Assembly: GCF_028453695.1 (NCBI RefSeq)
Contig: NC_135781.1
Span: forward strand, 496,001-560,000
Source: Augochlora pura
Taxonomy: Eukaryota; Arthropoda; Insecta; Hymenoptera; Halictidae
DNA: 64,000 bases
Reading direction: 5' to 3'
In this document: one piece after another, positions 1 to 13,444 of the stretch
How the letters are laid out: the number at the start of each line of letters is the position of its first letter
How positions within the stretch are numbered: position 1 is the stretch's first letter
Notes under the pieces: model-generated
Told to the model about the DNA's origin: nothing
Databases searched by the model: none
Seen by the model: only the letters and a program-made list of their open reading frames with translations
Position numbers and translations under genes: made by a program

Positions 1-2637
1 ATCTAGCATAGTTTTCGTTTTTCTATAGAAACAGTATCTGGATTTGCTATTTTGTGACAACCAAGAGATACCTGCGACAATGAGGTCTAGAAGTTACGTT
101 CGTTCGCGGCTCCATCAGTGTTTCAAATTATTTTCCAAATATATCGTATATAATCGCTTCTTGTGGCCAGGTGTAAATCTTTGGCCGATTATCGTGACAG
201 ACTTGTATAAAAGCGGGATAAAAGCGACTAACATAAATTGCCCCATAAAAATCATAATTCAAAATTTGTTCAGATTCGTCAGAATTTTTATAGGAGCGTG
301 TGATTGGATAAAGAAATATTTTCAAGCAATTCTATCGAATCGTTCGAAAGAAAACAATTTCAATATTAAATGAATTAAAGATTATTCATATTTTCGATTA
401 ATACGCTGCGCGTGTCGGTATCTTAAGAACACAGTTGCAGGAAGCCGATTCAAGTAGCTCCGAAGTTTTTCATAATACTCGGAGCGCAACGGTCGCGACG
501 ATCGTTGAGATTCGAAACGATCGAAGGCGCGAAAAGACGTCTCTCGTCGGCCTCCGAGAGATGCCTAGTTTGCTCGTGGACAACAAGGCGAGCAAAAAGT
601 TAGTAATGAGTGGAGCAAGCGCTGGAACGGTGTTTGCAAATCGTTAGCACGGCGGTCCTGCTCGAGATAAGGGTTGAAAGTTCCTGGCCTATCACGCAGG
701 TGCACTGCGAACTAGAACGAACATTCTTCCAACAATCTTCGTTCTCCTACGTGCTAGAGAAATCTTCTCTGCGTTTCAGCGGCACACCGTCGTTACGGCA
801 TGTTAACAACCCGTGCTCTAAATTAGGCGAAAACATTCACGGTATCGTAAACGAAACGATGCTCCAAAAATCGACAGTCTTCGCAGTTTCGTCCACCAAT
901 GACGCAATCGGCATTAATTAAAATATTTAAACTGCTAGGTGAAATAAAAAGACCTATTTTCCATTTATGTATATAATATATAGTATGGTATATTATAATA
1001 TAATAAATATTTATGTAATATTGACACGTTTACATAACTCCATAAAATTAGCCTTTTTGCGAAGATTGCATTCCGCGGGGATCTACAGGTATCGGATCGT
1101 AACAATTTCGTCCCGCGCGAGCCGGCACAAGTGTCCGGGACATTTTATCGACGACAGACTTTTTTTCGTAATAGAACTTGAGCACCGATTGCGCAAACCG
1201 CTTCCCGATACCGCGGAGAGAACCGGTCTTGCACAATCGGTATCGTTCACACGAGCATTCTTGTTCTTTGTCAAGGTTCCTCCTCGCCATCGTCCGTTGC
1301 GAGATGCTGCAGCTATTAATCATCTTCCGCGCTTGCGAATCGACCGATCGGTTTATTAATCGATTTACCTTCCCCCTCCCCTCGAGCAAGCACCGCTTTT
1401 ACCGATTCGAAAAATATTTTCGCAACCCGAAGAAAGAACTATGATGCCGCGTATCAATTTCGCGCGACCGATGAGTATTTCGCTGGATTAATTCAATTAG
1501 AAAACGTGAATCATTCGATTCGGCGCTCTCGTGAAACTTCTCGTGGCAATCTTTGAAATCCTGATTCCCCGTATCGATCGGATCGAACGGGATCGAATGA
1601 CGACAATCGATCGCTGCCTCTCTGTCGGATCGAATAGAGTTTCGCGTCAAGTGCGAAAACGTGGCTGTGAATTATCGGCTTAAAAATATATTCAATTAAG
1701 TCTATCTGATTCTCGTAGCGAACCACGTGACCGATTACGATCGCTCTTCGCCCCGGTTCTACGAATTATCGTCCGCTGGAGATCGTTTACCTACTTCCTA
1801 CGGCGATCGTACGTTCGATACACGGTTTTGCAGCAACAAACGTTCTCGGTTAGATTTCTGCTCGAAAACGATCGGTGAAACATTTGATCATTCATTTGTC
1901 ATTTACAATTGTACCGTTGGAACATAATTTAGTGCGCTGAAAGTTTGCGAGTCAAGAGGAAAATTGCATTTCTGATAATTAATAAGTACGATACGATGTC
2001 CGGCAGGCAATCGTAGATCTCGTGACGTTCGATGCGAGTATTCGACTCGACGAGATCTCTAGATCGAAATTCGTAGATAATTTCGAAGCTGCCGGAATGC
2101 GGCGACGGCGGCGACGACGACGATGACGACGTCGAGATAGAGGCGAGAAGCCACCTTTGCGCGACGCGTAGATCGATAATTAATCCGAGCGAGTTCGCGT
2201 AGCGGGGCCGCGCGGATAGTTTGGTGCGCGAGCAAGACCAATAACCAGGCATGGAACAGGTAACTCTCGGGGTGCCGCGGCAGAGAGCTTCGAGGGACGC
2301 GTAATATCAAACGTCAACACAGTCTAGCTCGTCGCATCGTCGCGTCGTCGCATCGCGTCGCGGCGCCCTGGAGATGGACTAATAAGAATTGCGGCGGCAA
2401 GTAATTTCGTTCATTGTGTATTCTGCAAATGAATATGTCCCGGCCGTTCCTGGTAATTCTCCGGGAGCATCCGGGGGGAATTTCGCCTCCCCGAGGATCA
2501 GAGGAGAGAAGGCGATTGCGAATAACAAGAACCCTTCATCTGCCACGAGTCTTGATCCTGTTAACGGGATCATCCGGGCGCCGGCGATAGCAACCAGAGC
2601 AGGACCGTGAGATCAAACTAAACTCCCTTCGACCTCC

Positions 2638-2638
<1 letters not shown>
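1..2638. other. Noncoding stretch, no gene supported
   Basis: No reading frame here has a convincing start, composition or recognisable motif. The left end is AT-rich. From about 2050 the DNA becomes CpG-rich with GACGAC runs and GTCGC words near 2330-2365. A TATAAAAG word at 206-213 has no supported transcription unit behind it. It reads as intergenic or deep intronic DNA. Confidence 0.5.

Positions 2639-2675
<37 letters not shown>
2639..2675. repeat. (CT)n microsatellite
   Basis: An uninterrupted CT dinucleotide run of about 37 bases, in a longer pyrimidine-rich segment that begins near 2620. Confidence 0.95.
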
Positions 2676-2678
<3 letters not shown>

Positions 2679-2995
2679 TCGATGTCACTCGATCGATTCA
2701 CCGAGATCCGAATCTTTTTCTTCTCCGATCGACGTTTTCGCGCTCGATCTTTCTTCGAAATCTCGCCTTCCAGACCAAGGGACCTTTCGCTTGTCGGGCT
2801 CTGGGTAAAATCGCCGAATAACTTGCCAGGTATCGCTCCATTTTCTCATTCTCGCGACTATAACAGGTCGAGCAGTGTCGCTTACGGATGAAGCGTGGTA
2901 AAATCATTCATTGAACGATACATTTTCCGTAGACGGTTATTCGAAAGGATTGCAAATATTTTTAAGGCAGACTGATTATTTCATCGGTTCGTCAC

Positions 2996-3032
2996 ACGAA
3001 CGACGAACGACGAACGACGAACGACGAACGAG
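2996..3032. repeat. Tandem 7-bp repeat (ACGAACG)n
   Basis: About five copies of a 7-bp unit ACGAACG in direct tandem. It is one of several heptamer arrays in the window. Confidence 0.9.
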
Positions 3033-4474
3033 TTTCTCGATTGCAAAATGGCAGAACATTTCAAGAATTTAAGGTCCCTTATCTTCGACTTGCGAAAGGT
3101 ATTTGATATATTTCGCAACGTTACGACTTTTCGACGTTTCAAAGTTACTTATATCGTACACTTTAATAAAATATAATAAATTGCAATTTTTTCCACTGAC
3201 GACAAATCGTAGATGATTTCTCGTCGATAAGGAAATATTTTCACCGTTTTCGCTAAAACGATAACATCGAGCAGGGGAAATGAATTGTGTCGATTGAAAA
3301 ATGTGTAATCCGAGCGTTCGTTTGGCAATAGGAAAATGGGCCGCGGAGAGCGATTCACACGGTGAAATGTCAAGCGAGACACGAGAAACTATGAGTAAGA
3401 GAATATCCGTAGAACGGCCCGGTAATCAGATTTCCCGGCGTTAGGCCAATTCGTAATGCTCGGTCACCGTATTTACATATGCATATCATTTGTCGTATCG
3501 CAGGGGAGGAGGGAGGGCCCCGTGCTGGTGATATCCCACAGGACTCTCCATATATCCAAATCGCATTACCGCGCTGCCTATTTCGTGCTAAGGTACGTCG
3601 TGGACGATTTGATATGCGTGCACCATAACCGAGTTAACAATGCGCTATGACAGATGGTGATCCGAGGCCGATTTTGCGGCCGGGCTCTCTATCGTCGTTC
3701 CATCGATGCGTTTCCGGTCTTCGCAGTGCCCGCAAATTCGACCGAATTTCTGCTAGGAGATTATTAGCTCGCTCGTCCAACACCATTAACAAATTATTTC
3801 CATTAAACAATGTTTCTAGCCAACAATCATTTCTTTAAATACAATGAGAAAATTGTATTTAAATAAAAGAGATTAAAAATATTTCTATCGTAAAATTTGC
3901 CATGATAGAATGTTATTGCAAATACAGTTGTTACTTGCAATTATCTTGTTTGTTCTTTGCTTTCTTTCCGAATAAATACATTCGAGTTTTTAAAATGGGT
4001 GATCCGTGACAAAATGCTGACTCCAAAGGGTTGTTCTGGTTGTTGAAGAAATTCCTACAGTTTGGTCAATTGTTAATGGTAAATATAAATTCTCTTCTTC
4101 ATCGAAGAAATGATTACAACGATAAGGTGTTGGAGAAGCTAGCGCTACATTCTCTTAGACCAATTACCCGCTAAATACTTTTTACAATGACGAACCGGAG
4201 GTATTAAAAACTGTTCAAGTTCGGAGGGGGTGGTACCTTCTCGTAAATAATTGCCAGTCGGTTCGGACTTTGCTCGGCACCAGCCTCGCAAGCACTTCCG
4301 CGTTTCTCGGAACGGAATCGCCTTCGGAAAATGTGTATTCCCGTTTATCGTAAGAAAAAGGCGCAAAGGACGCCCGCGAGCGAGGAGCCGATCCTTTCGC
4401 CCCCGCCTCGGATTCCTCGAAACGAAAACTCGCGGCAGTTTCTTCGACTGTTCGGCCATTGTCCAGCGCTCAGC

Positions 4475-4503
4475 CCTCGCCTCGCCTCGCCTCGCCTCGC
4501 CTC
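4475..4503. repeat. Pentamer array (CGCCT)n
   Basis: About five direct copies of CGCCT, in a segment that also contains GGCTCGGCTC words. Confidence 0.9.
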
Positions 4504-5019
4504 CCCGGCGTATACTTGCAACGATTTTACAGCGCGAGGCCTCGGCTCGGCTCCCGGTAATCGCTGTCGAAAAATTGCCGAACATCTTCTGGAGCCCGGT
4601 GTACCGTCCCGAGAGAGAGAGATCGATGGGAATCCGCTTTGAGTTGTGGGTGCGACGACCCGAAACCGAAACCGAGACCGAGACCGAAACGGCGCGCGGA
4701 GCGTCGTTGAACGCGCGCGCGGGGGGGGGCGACGGGCGCTCTCGAGTGGGCGATGCTTATTTTTATGCCTCGTAATTATACAGTTTTTCTGGCCGTTGCC
4801 TCGGAGTTTTAGGGTTACATTTAGAACGAGCCAAATCGGTTTCGGCCGCGTTTTCGCACGTGTTTCTCCCACGATCCCGGGCGGCGCGGCGGCGCGGCAG
4901 CGAGAGCCGTCCTTCGCCGCGGCGAGAAAACCGCCATCTTATTGTTCTCGCAACCCGTGAGTGCTACCCTTTTTTTCGTGGGAGTTCGAAAGTCTCTACT
5001 TTCGGCAAATCGTTCGCAA

Positions 5020-5022
<3 letters not shown>

Positions 5023-5063
<41 letters not shown>
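5023..5063. repeat. (TC)n microsatellite
   Basis: A pure TC run of about 41 bases. It generates serine/leucine-repeat reading frames in all three + frames, none of which looks like a gene. Confidence 0.95.
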
Positions 5064-5067
<4 letters not shown>

Positions 5068-6227
5068 CATGCCTCGCCGTTTCGTGTTTTATTGCGAGCT
5101 ATATCTCAAATTGAAGAGCGGTGGGGGTGGTGTCGGGGATCAACTATCCGGCCTGGCATTCGGCGCTTCGCGGTTGCCCTTGGATCTTCGTCCCTTTCGC
5201 CAGCCTGAAAATGCACGCTCGCGTTAATTAACATTTGGCCAGTCCACTTTGAAAGGGAATACAGATTTTACTAAATTAATTGCTCTTTTAAAAAATGTTC
5301 ATCTTCTCCTGTTCCAAATTGTGTTACTTTTTTAGATCACATTTATACCTAATTACAAAACAGTTAATAACCCTATCGGTGGTTGGCGCGACTCTAAATA
5401 ACCAATTAAAAGAAAGAGATATTTTTCGTAAATCAAATGTGTAGTAGAAAAAGAAAAAGCAGGCGCGAGTATTTTTCCTATTATAGACTCGTGCATTTCG
5501 GTGAATATAGAAAAGGCTCCAAGGCCGTAAAAATGCTGGAAGAAGAGAATCGACCACACGCAACCGCGCTTATCCGGTATCGACGTTCCGCGATCGTCTA
5601 GGAAAAATCGATCGCGATAAAAGGGATCACGCGAGAACCTCGGCACCGCGATTCCCGCGATAACAGTGACGAAACCCTGACCGTGTTGTATGTTGTGCGT
5701 CGTGACGGCGATGCTCTCGGAGCCGCGAGGACGCCTCGTTCATCGATGAGCCCGGCGGTATCGGGCACGTCGTATACTATACACCCGAGTATACTTACGC
5801 GGAATACCATAATAATTACTCCGCGTAGACGGGGGTACCCTGTGTTTACGAAGGACCTATTATTAGTGCAAACACGTATTACCGTCCGGTTGTTCCTCCG
5901 TTTATGGCTGGTAAGTGATTTCAACCACGGGCACCCGTAGAAAGTGCCGGCAAATTGAGCACTTGAACGGAAAGAAGACGTCAACGCGCGAACAGCCTCT
6001 CGCGTTACAGGAATTCAAAGATCACTTTCGGCTATATTAGTTCCCTTACCGGCCCATTCGGCAAACAACCGCCAATTCGTTTACGTTTACGCCGCGGCAC
6101 GGCCGGCAGACCACGAATTATGAATTATCGAGGCGAATCCGCCGGCTATTTGTTTAATATTATTTGCCTGTTCGCTGCGCGCCCCACGGTTTTGACAATT
6201 GAAGATTTACGTGCTACGGAGCTGGCC

Positions 6228-6265
6228 ACCTACCTACCTACCTACCTACCTACCTACCTACCTAC
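6228..6265. repeat. (ACCT)n tetranucleotide microsatellite
   Basis: About nine direct copies of the tetramer ACCT without interruption. Confidence 0.95.
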
Positions 6266-9200
6266 GGAGGAAAACCATCCAGAGTGAAACGTTCCTCTTA
6301 TATTCCTCGACAAACCGTGTCTCGAGCGATGCTTTCAAAGTCACACTTTTTAAAGAAAATTGCCGAATGAAATGAAATGAAAAATTGCTACTTTATATCT
6401 CGGACGGATTGCAGTTGCTTCCACCGAATTTGCCGTGGAGGCCGCAATTTGACAATTTCGAGACCCAGGAAGGTAAGATTAGTCGCGATAAAGCAATTGA
6501 TGGTTGGTCGAGCAATTTTGTCAGAGTTTCGGCATCGAAAGTCGATCGTTTTGCGGAAGCCGAGCGGTTTCGTTGGATCGGTCGAAAAAGACGGTAGGTG
6601 CGCATTACGTAATGACACGAGGATCGATATCCGAGCGATCGCGATCGAGGGGTATAGTTTGCGGGACGTTGATCGGTCCGAGGCCGGCCGACAATCGGAG
6701 ATCGTGATTAATGGACTCGGCCGGTGGAGAGAGATGGTCGGTACGCGCCGACGAATCGGGGACCGCTTAGCGTGAAATTTACCTGATGAATTGTTCTCAC
6801 AATTATCATGATCTACGGGTTCGTGGATCTGAGAAACACGAAAGTCTCGGGCCGAGTCCCGCTAATCTTTCTTCGGCGAACCCTTCACTTTGGCCCCGAA
6901 AGCATCCCCTCCGTCTCCACCTCGTCCGCGCCTCCGCCTTCGCCTCCTCCCGTCGGTCCGGCACTATGGGGGCAGCCGTCTCACCCACACCAGGTCGGGG
7001 GGGGAGCCCCCATAACGATACTTTTCTGCGGCCGTGGCCGCACAAAGTGGCTAGCTCTCCGGCGAGACGCGGGCGCAGAAATCTCGGAAATTTGTACGTC
7101 GATCGAGTAAACTATAATTATCTTTTCTGGGCTATGCGGTATGCGCAGCGGCGCAGCGGCGCAGTCGGTTCTGTACGCTCTGAAAATCCACGGCCGAACG
7201 CATCCTTCATTTTTCTCTCCCACGATGTGAACCCCCGTGTCTGTCCTCCGCGCGTTTGGTCACGGAAGGATGCCCGGCCCGTGGCGTGGACCAGAGAGGT
7301 GAGAAATTCTTTCTTGGCAATTTCTTTCTGCGGGGGAGAGAGGGGGAGAGAGATTACCCGTGAACACGAGATACGCTGCGAAAGTTTGTCGCTTCGCGGA
7401 ATCGGCCGAACGGCTCCTGCCGGACCGCGCGCAACCGAGCCTCTTCAGCTTCTCGGTAGAATCCTCTAATCGCTATAATTATTTGTCCTGGAAACTCTGC
7501 CCGTTCGCCGGTTCCCCTGCTTTTAAGCTAATTCAATAAATATTCGAGAGACCGCGGAAATTGCCGTTTCCACGCAGATTCCCGGCCTCGATTGTCTCCA
7601 TGGGAAATTTTACCGAGTCAACAATTTCCGAATTCGTACATTTTTAATTTTAATTGACCGTCGCATGTCGAACTCTCGCCGTCTGAATCGTCGAGGAACA
7701 TTGTATTAAAAAAAGCGTACAATTGGCGAGATAACGCATTGTGTGCAATATTAAATTAATGTATCTTCGATCCGCGTCGATCTCAGTTAAAACAAAATTG
7801 AGACATCTTCGATTAGTAACAAGGTTCTCGGACAAGCCGAGTCACACAACGTTTATCGCGTGCCACGGCTGACTCGAATGCCTAAACGTTGATAACGGGA
7901 GAACAGAATCTTGATCCGCCTTGAACGAACAAAACAAACTTCAAGCTTGATAGATTGTTGCTGCAAATCTCCATCAAAGCGCGGCGAGCGATTGAAATCT
8001 ACGAGGAGGACTTCCACGAACATTACATTTCTATAAGACTATAAACTATGTATCGCTGAAATAAATGATCGAAATTGTAAAAGTATTATTTATAAAGCCC
8101 AATCCGTAGACTCGAAGCCGAGAGAGGACCAGCAGAGTCGACTGTTTAGCGCATGTCAAGGTATACCGGCGATCGTTTCGGAGGAATGCACCAGATCGGG
8201 GGCTGCTGGGGGGCTGTTGGGAGAAGATGGTTCCTCTGAAAAACGTTTTGCGAGATTCCAGACGAAGCGTGGACGTCTACGAAACGTGATTTATGATAGA
8301 GCCTCGATAGCGACTCGGGGGCACCGGTGTAACGCTGTCTAGAGTCTAGATCGCGATCGCGTTCGTGGCAATCTAATCGACGGCGCGTTGGAAGCGCAGA
8401 TTAATGAAAACGCCGCGGATTATCAGTCAGGGGAATAAAGAGGCTACTCCGAGGAAGAGATTCCTTCGATGATCGTACGACGCGCGCTTAATTTCCTCAG
8501 CTCTATCTAAAGTACGCGGTCAGACATTGTAAAAGAGCCGAGATAACGCAATCTGGAAATCAGTGTGTATTAAGAGGTTGAGAAAATAGCACGCGTATCG
8601 CTGTTTCGGGGCTTATCCGTTATCGGTGATGCTAATTTGAACGTTTCGACACTTTACGCTTGGACATCGAACGTCGATACCAATGTAAACAGGAAGTCCC
8701 ATTCTGCTCGGACTCGACGCGATCGTGCCGCAAATGCTCTGAAACTCTCCCAAGGCTTGTAGACAAAAGTGGACAATTTCGGAAGAGAAGACACGGTTAT
8801 TCCGATCGCCAAAAATTATAAAAATCAACCACGAGGTTCGAATATAATCGAATTGTTTAAATCCTAAATTGTCCATTTTTGTTTAGAAGTCGAGAGGCGG
8901 TTCGAGAGAATTTGTTTCATTGCGTTTCGATCGGCAAAGTTTCGAAAAGTCTGATTGCTCAGATTATAGCAAGATTCGTTGCACCCGACCGTTCGATGTC
9001 CGCAATCTTGACACAAACGTTCAAATTCTGCGTTTGCCAGATACGCGAATTAATTTTTCAAAGGTCGCAAATAGATTAATTCGTCTCGGAATTATCATAT
9101 CTCGTTTAAACGCGACGCATTCGCAAATCCGTTGGATTAAGTATTATATCTTTCGCAAATTAAATAATATACGATATAGATCAGTATTCTCAATTAGCGG

Positions 9201-11083
9201 ATATCGCTTCTCAGGCATTGTCGCGTACAAAATCGGAATCTAGGAAGTTTGCATATCGCAAGTGCGCGTTGTTTAAAACTTTGATGCGGAAACTCTAGCA
9301 TTTCGTGTACTTAATTGCGCTCGAAACGTCCTTCTCTGCGCAATTACGAATTTCGGCGAGCATCGATAATCGCAGCACAAACAAAAACGTTCGAAAAGCG
9401 ACGCGCAGATCGTCGGCCGTCGATCGTATCGTTCGGTCGCATTTCGATCGCGATTAGAGAGACGATTAGAGAACCGTGATCGAGCAATCAAAGGAATGTC
9501 GACGTAGATCGGATAAACGGCGCGGCTCGGACGCGGACGAGTCTCCGTTAGAAGAAGAAGAAGAGGGGTCGATTGGCTGGTTCCGCATTCGGTATTCGGG
9601 AGTCGATGTTGGGTGTTCGGGAGGGGTCCCACTTCATTTAGAGTGTCACGCGGATAGCCGAAATTAGGGTTATAATCCCCCTTGCCATCTGATACGCGTC
9701 GCCCCGTTCCCCCGATGCCAGTCGCTATTTACCGATAGTATTTTAACCCTCGATTTGTCGTCAACAGCTTTCGGAGAGTCCATTGGGAAGCCTCGGCTGC
9801 TTAGTTGCCCGGTCCGGCAGCGCCGCGGGAACGACATGTGCTGATTATCGTCGACATCGGCAGACGTTCGAGACCCGCGGCGGTGTACGGCGCGTCGCAT
9901 CATCGCCTCGAACCCTTTACGTTTAAAGCATCGATAATTCGTTTCTTGCCGCGGCTGCGGAGCCGCGTATGCCCTCGTAATTGGCAGGTACCCTCCACCG
10001 ATAGCCACAATGTGGCTCCTAATAGCCGGTGGTTTCGGTCATTTCACCGCGGCCGCTCTCCCGGTCGCGGCCACGGAGAAATCATCCTCAATGATGAACG
10101 ATATTCAATTACTGGCCACGCAGTGACGCCGTAAATCTCCATATTCTGCGGAGGTTTGCGGAGGTCTCGCGATGCCGTGACACACCACTACGAGACCGCC
10201 CCGAGACCGGGTTTCGTAGATGGGTCACTCGATCGAGAACTTTGACAACGGCGTCGGTTTCCCCGGCAACTTCTCCTTCTTTTCAGGCACCTCGAGTTCA
10301 TCCTTTCGCGGATCGTATTCATCGTTTTGCCAGGATAAATTAACCCTTCGGAGAACTTCCTTGTCCTTTAACAAATTGGTTTCATTCTTTGGCGAACTCG
10401 GTTCGCTTCGATAGTCACAAATAATTAATCTGCACTTGTTGGATTTTCAGGGGGGCGTGTAAGACCTGCGAACGAATTAATTTGCAAACAGGTGTATGCA
10501 TACGACGTGTAAAATTGTAATATTTCGCAGCTGTCCCGAGCACGTCGCAAAGTCGCGCACGAAAATATGGTTGAATTGTAATTTGTACGTAGGTGTCGTA
10601 CTGCTGGTGAAAGGGTTAAGCGTTCGAGGTAAATCTAAACGCATAATGGATAAATATGTATGATTGGGGGCCAATGGTTTAAGTCGTCGCATCGCAGCAT
10701 CGTTCGGTCGAAGCGACGCAGGTGGAATATTTAAAAAGGAACACCGGCGCGGCGCGGCGACCGATTCGATGCGATGCGATGCGATGCGAGGAGAGGAGAG
10801 GAGAGCAGAGCAGAGCAGAGCAGAGCAGAAAGAAGAACAAAGAGAACGTCACGGGATGATATGACCCTAAGCGGGTATCGATCGGCGTTCTTTCCGTAGG
10901 AACGGTCGCAACCAGCCAGGATATTTTGATAATTCCCTTTTTTGTGCGCGATACTCCGCAGCGTGTAATGCGGAAGAGATCAAAGGCGTCAGTAGCACCT
11001 GTCCTCTAACCCCCGTCTTGTCATCCAGCGAAATTACGCCAGGAGGCTGGGGATCCCAACGGATTCTCTCTTTCCCTGGCCAC

Positions 11084-11086
<3 letters not shown>
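6266..11086. other. Noncoding stretch, no gene supported
   Basis: The longest frame, 6786-7469 (227 codons), is rich in Arg/Ser/Pro and overlaps equally open frames on the other strand, so I do not call it. The interval 7500-9300 is AT-rich and unremarkable. The interval 9780-10130 is GC-rich with CGCGGC words. I see no RNA gene or transposon end. Confidence 0.5.
10764..10829. repeat. Compound pentamer array (GCGAT)n-(GAGAG)n-(GCAGA)n
   Basis: Three consecutive 5-bp arrays abut. GCGAT is repeated about five times, then GGAGA about three times, then GCAGA about five times. Each unit differs from its neighbour by one or two bases, as if one array diverged along its length. A GGCGC run at 10747-10759 lies just upstream. 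Confidence 0.85.

Positions 11087-11125
<39 letters not shown>
11087..11125. repeat. (TC)n microsatellite
   Basis: A TC run of about 38 bases opening a pyrimidine-rich segment that extends to about 11200. Confidence 0.95.
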
Positions 11126-11130
<5 letters not shown>

Positions 11131-13087
11131 GCCATTCTCCGCTCTCCACTCTCCATTCTCCTTTCTCCTCTCGGTTCAACTCGTTCCTCTGCCCGGCGAA
11201 TCCTTCGTCCCCCTTTCGCCGTCTTTTTACGTCCGCATCGTTGTCCTGCATACGATGCTTCACCCATTCACCCTCTCCACGATTTTCGTTCACTTTCCCT
11301 CGCCTACCATGAAATTCGCCGCTCCGTTTTGAAATCCTCGTCCTTCGTGCACCCTCTCGCGTCTTCGCGTTTTCTCGCGTTTCTACCTTTTTTTCCCCGT
11401 TAACCGCCGTGCTTTATCAGGCTTCTTGAAGGGATGCGCCAGATTGTCCGACTCGCTCGTATTTTGCCCCCCTCTGCCCTCGGGGCGCTCGGATTAAACC
11501 ACAATTATCTTAATTGGGTGGGACCCCTACAGTTTTTTCGCGTTTTCGTTTGCGGGCTCCGGTGGCGATCGCGACGAGATTTCGAGGGATCGATGGCGGG
11601 GGCCGGTCGATGACAGAAAGGTGTGCGCAGGCGACGGTGGTAGATTTGGTTAATGGATGCCGGACCCGTCCCGTCGCGCCCCCGTCGCGCCCCCGTCGCG
11701 TCGCTTCGCGTCGGGGGGTCGTTGACTATTTCGAAAGACGCGGTCGTCGGGAATGCTAAACTAGTTGGAACAGTCTCTCTCGCGTTTAACACGAACGCAT
11801 AAATCCTACGATCTAATCGTTGCAAATAAAGCATTGTAGACCTAATAGATAAGACGGTGTTTTTGCTCAATTTGTCTACGTATGTACAGAGACTCTAGAT
11901 CACGGGATGTAATAAAAAAGAAAATATTTTCGATTTTTTCCATTGGTAGAATCACTGCGCGACTGGTGGAGAAGAGGAGGAAGGATAATAGGGTAACCGT
12001 TTAGCTTTCGCGTTGCGATTGCGTAGGTTCGCATTAAATATTGCGCGCGGCAAGGATCCGCCGTTGGAACTCGCGACACAACGGAGCGGTGGTACTCGCG
12101 TACATTTTGTGTGCCAACATTTGCAGATGCGGAGCAGCGCAAGACGACGCGGGGGCCGGGGGCCGAGGGGGGAGGATTCACGGTGCCATCGGATGCACCG
12201 AGGCACACGAGGAGTTGAAATAACTTTAGCGAGCATAAGTCATCCGGGAGGCCCGAGGGCTCGCGCGGCTCGCGGCCCGGGCACCCTAGAATTATCGCTA
12301 AACGTTATTGCCTAGGCTCTATAGATCTTGCGTATAAAATGCTAGGTTATCCTTAACCGTTTATGTGTGGTTAGAAGCGAGGGTGGACCTACGCGGACCG
12401 GTCTAGAATTTCGTCGGGGACGTCTGCAAAACCTTCGCGAATTTCTCCGGATGCCCGCCGTTGTATAGCCTCTGCAAAAATCATCGTTCTAATTTTTTGC
12501 GCGCCGCTCTCATCGATCTCGACCCGTTTAGCATCGTTTTTTATTTAATCTTTACCTGGGTTCCCGAATTCATTTTTATTCGAATGTATGCGGACAAACT
12601 GAACGTTGCCAGGATTCTTACAATAGAGAAAGAGATATCAAAGTCCTATTAATATTCTTGAACTGTATTTAATATGGAATAATTTGAAAATAACAGTAAG
12701 TTCAGAACACTAGTTATGACAGACTATTTTGCTAAATGCCCATTTCGTAGACACGAACGCCGTTACACCGCTGTGTTCGTTAGACTATGCTGGTTCGTCA
12801 GGGAACGCATCCAGTAGCAGCGCATCGGCAGCCTTAATCGATGCGTCGCCATTATCGGCTCTGTTGTCCGGCGCGGCGCGGCGCGGCGCGTCGGTTCTAT
12901 GTTTGATTCGCGGGGAATGGCGTAAAGCAGGAGACCGCTTTGGACCCGGTCGCTAGACATTAACTCGTTTTTCACCTTTTTCCGTGGCGCGCGTAAAGGG
13001 ACGATAGAAACTCGCAGGATGCCCGCCGCGGGATGAGAAAGAGGAACAGGGAAGAGGAAGGGAGAGAATGAGAGGGAGCGAGCGAGC

Positions 13088-13091
<4 letters not shown>
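11126..13091. other. Noncoding stretch, no gene supported
   Basis: The DNA is pyrimidine-rich to about 11420. A short CGCCCCCGT repeat lies at 11676-11702, and an AT-rich part follows at 12440-12730. No coding signal is convincing. Confidence 0.5.
12870..12890. repeat. Pentamer array (GGCGC)n
   Basis: About four copies of GGCGC, one member of a pentamer family dispersed across the window. Confidence 0.9.

Positions 13092-13131
<40 letters not shown>
13092..13131. repeat. (GA)n microsatellite
   Basis: A GA run of about 40 bases, preceded by GAGC tetramers at 13073-13090 and sitting in a purine-rich segment from 13032 to 13145. Confidence 0.95.
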
Positions 13132-13138
<7 letters not shown>

Positions 13139-13371
13139 GAAACGTGTAGCAAACGAAACAGGTCGCTTTGTTGTTAAGTGACAGGAGTTGGAGGGTATTA
13201 TTCATCGTTGTAACAGACTTTGAGCACCGTTACGCGCAAAGATCAAAGCTAGCTAAATCCACCGAACTCCGTGCCAGCCGGAGTCATGATATTTTGACGC
13301 ATTTAATGTTCGTTTCTCGTTAAATGCGGCTGGCTGATATTAACCGTTAATACAGTGCCAGCACACGGAAC

Positions 13372-13444
13372 CCGTCCGTCCGTCCGTCCCTCCTAACGAA
13401 ACACCGCGGAGTGTACGGAGAGCGGAGAGCGGAGCGTAGAGCGG
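13372..13444. repeat. (CGTC)n tetramer run followed by GAGAGCG heptamer run
   Basis: A short CGTC tetramer array at 13372-13390 is followed, 27 bases on, by an imperfect 7-bp array of GGAGAGC-type units at 13418-13444. Confidence 0.75.

Larger units (their letters stand above)
3033..6227. other. Noncoding stretch with low-complexity islands
   Basis: The interval 3100-4250 is AT-rich with no coding signal. The interval 4250-5000 is GC-rich and holds the CGCCT pentamer run and a CGAAAC/CGAGAC hexamer run at about 4661-4690. Overlapping open frames of 100-175 codons at 4251-4872 occur on both strands over these repeats and are composition artefacts. The interval 5230-6200 shows nothing recognisable. 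Confidence 0.5.

Noticed and set aside
206..213. TATAAAAG as a promoter (also near 52679)
   Set aside because: No transcription unit is supported downstream, and the word is expected by chance in AT-rich DNA of this length.
6786..7469. A 227-codon open frame (+ strand) as a gene
   Set aside because: It is Arg/Ser/Pro-rich low complexity with long overlapping frames on the other strand, no splice or start support and no recognisable motif.
9885..9935. A tRNA B-box-like GGTTCGA on the minus strand (also considered near 22050 and 33656)
   Set aside because: No T-arm stem, A box or acceptor pairing could be found around any of the three.
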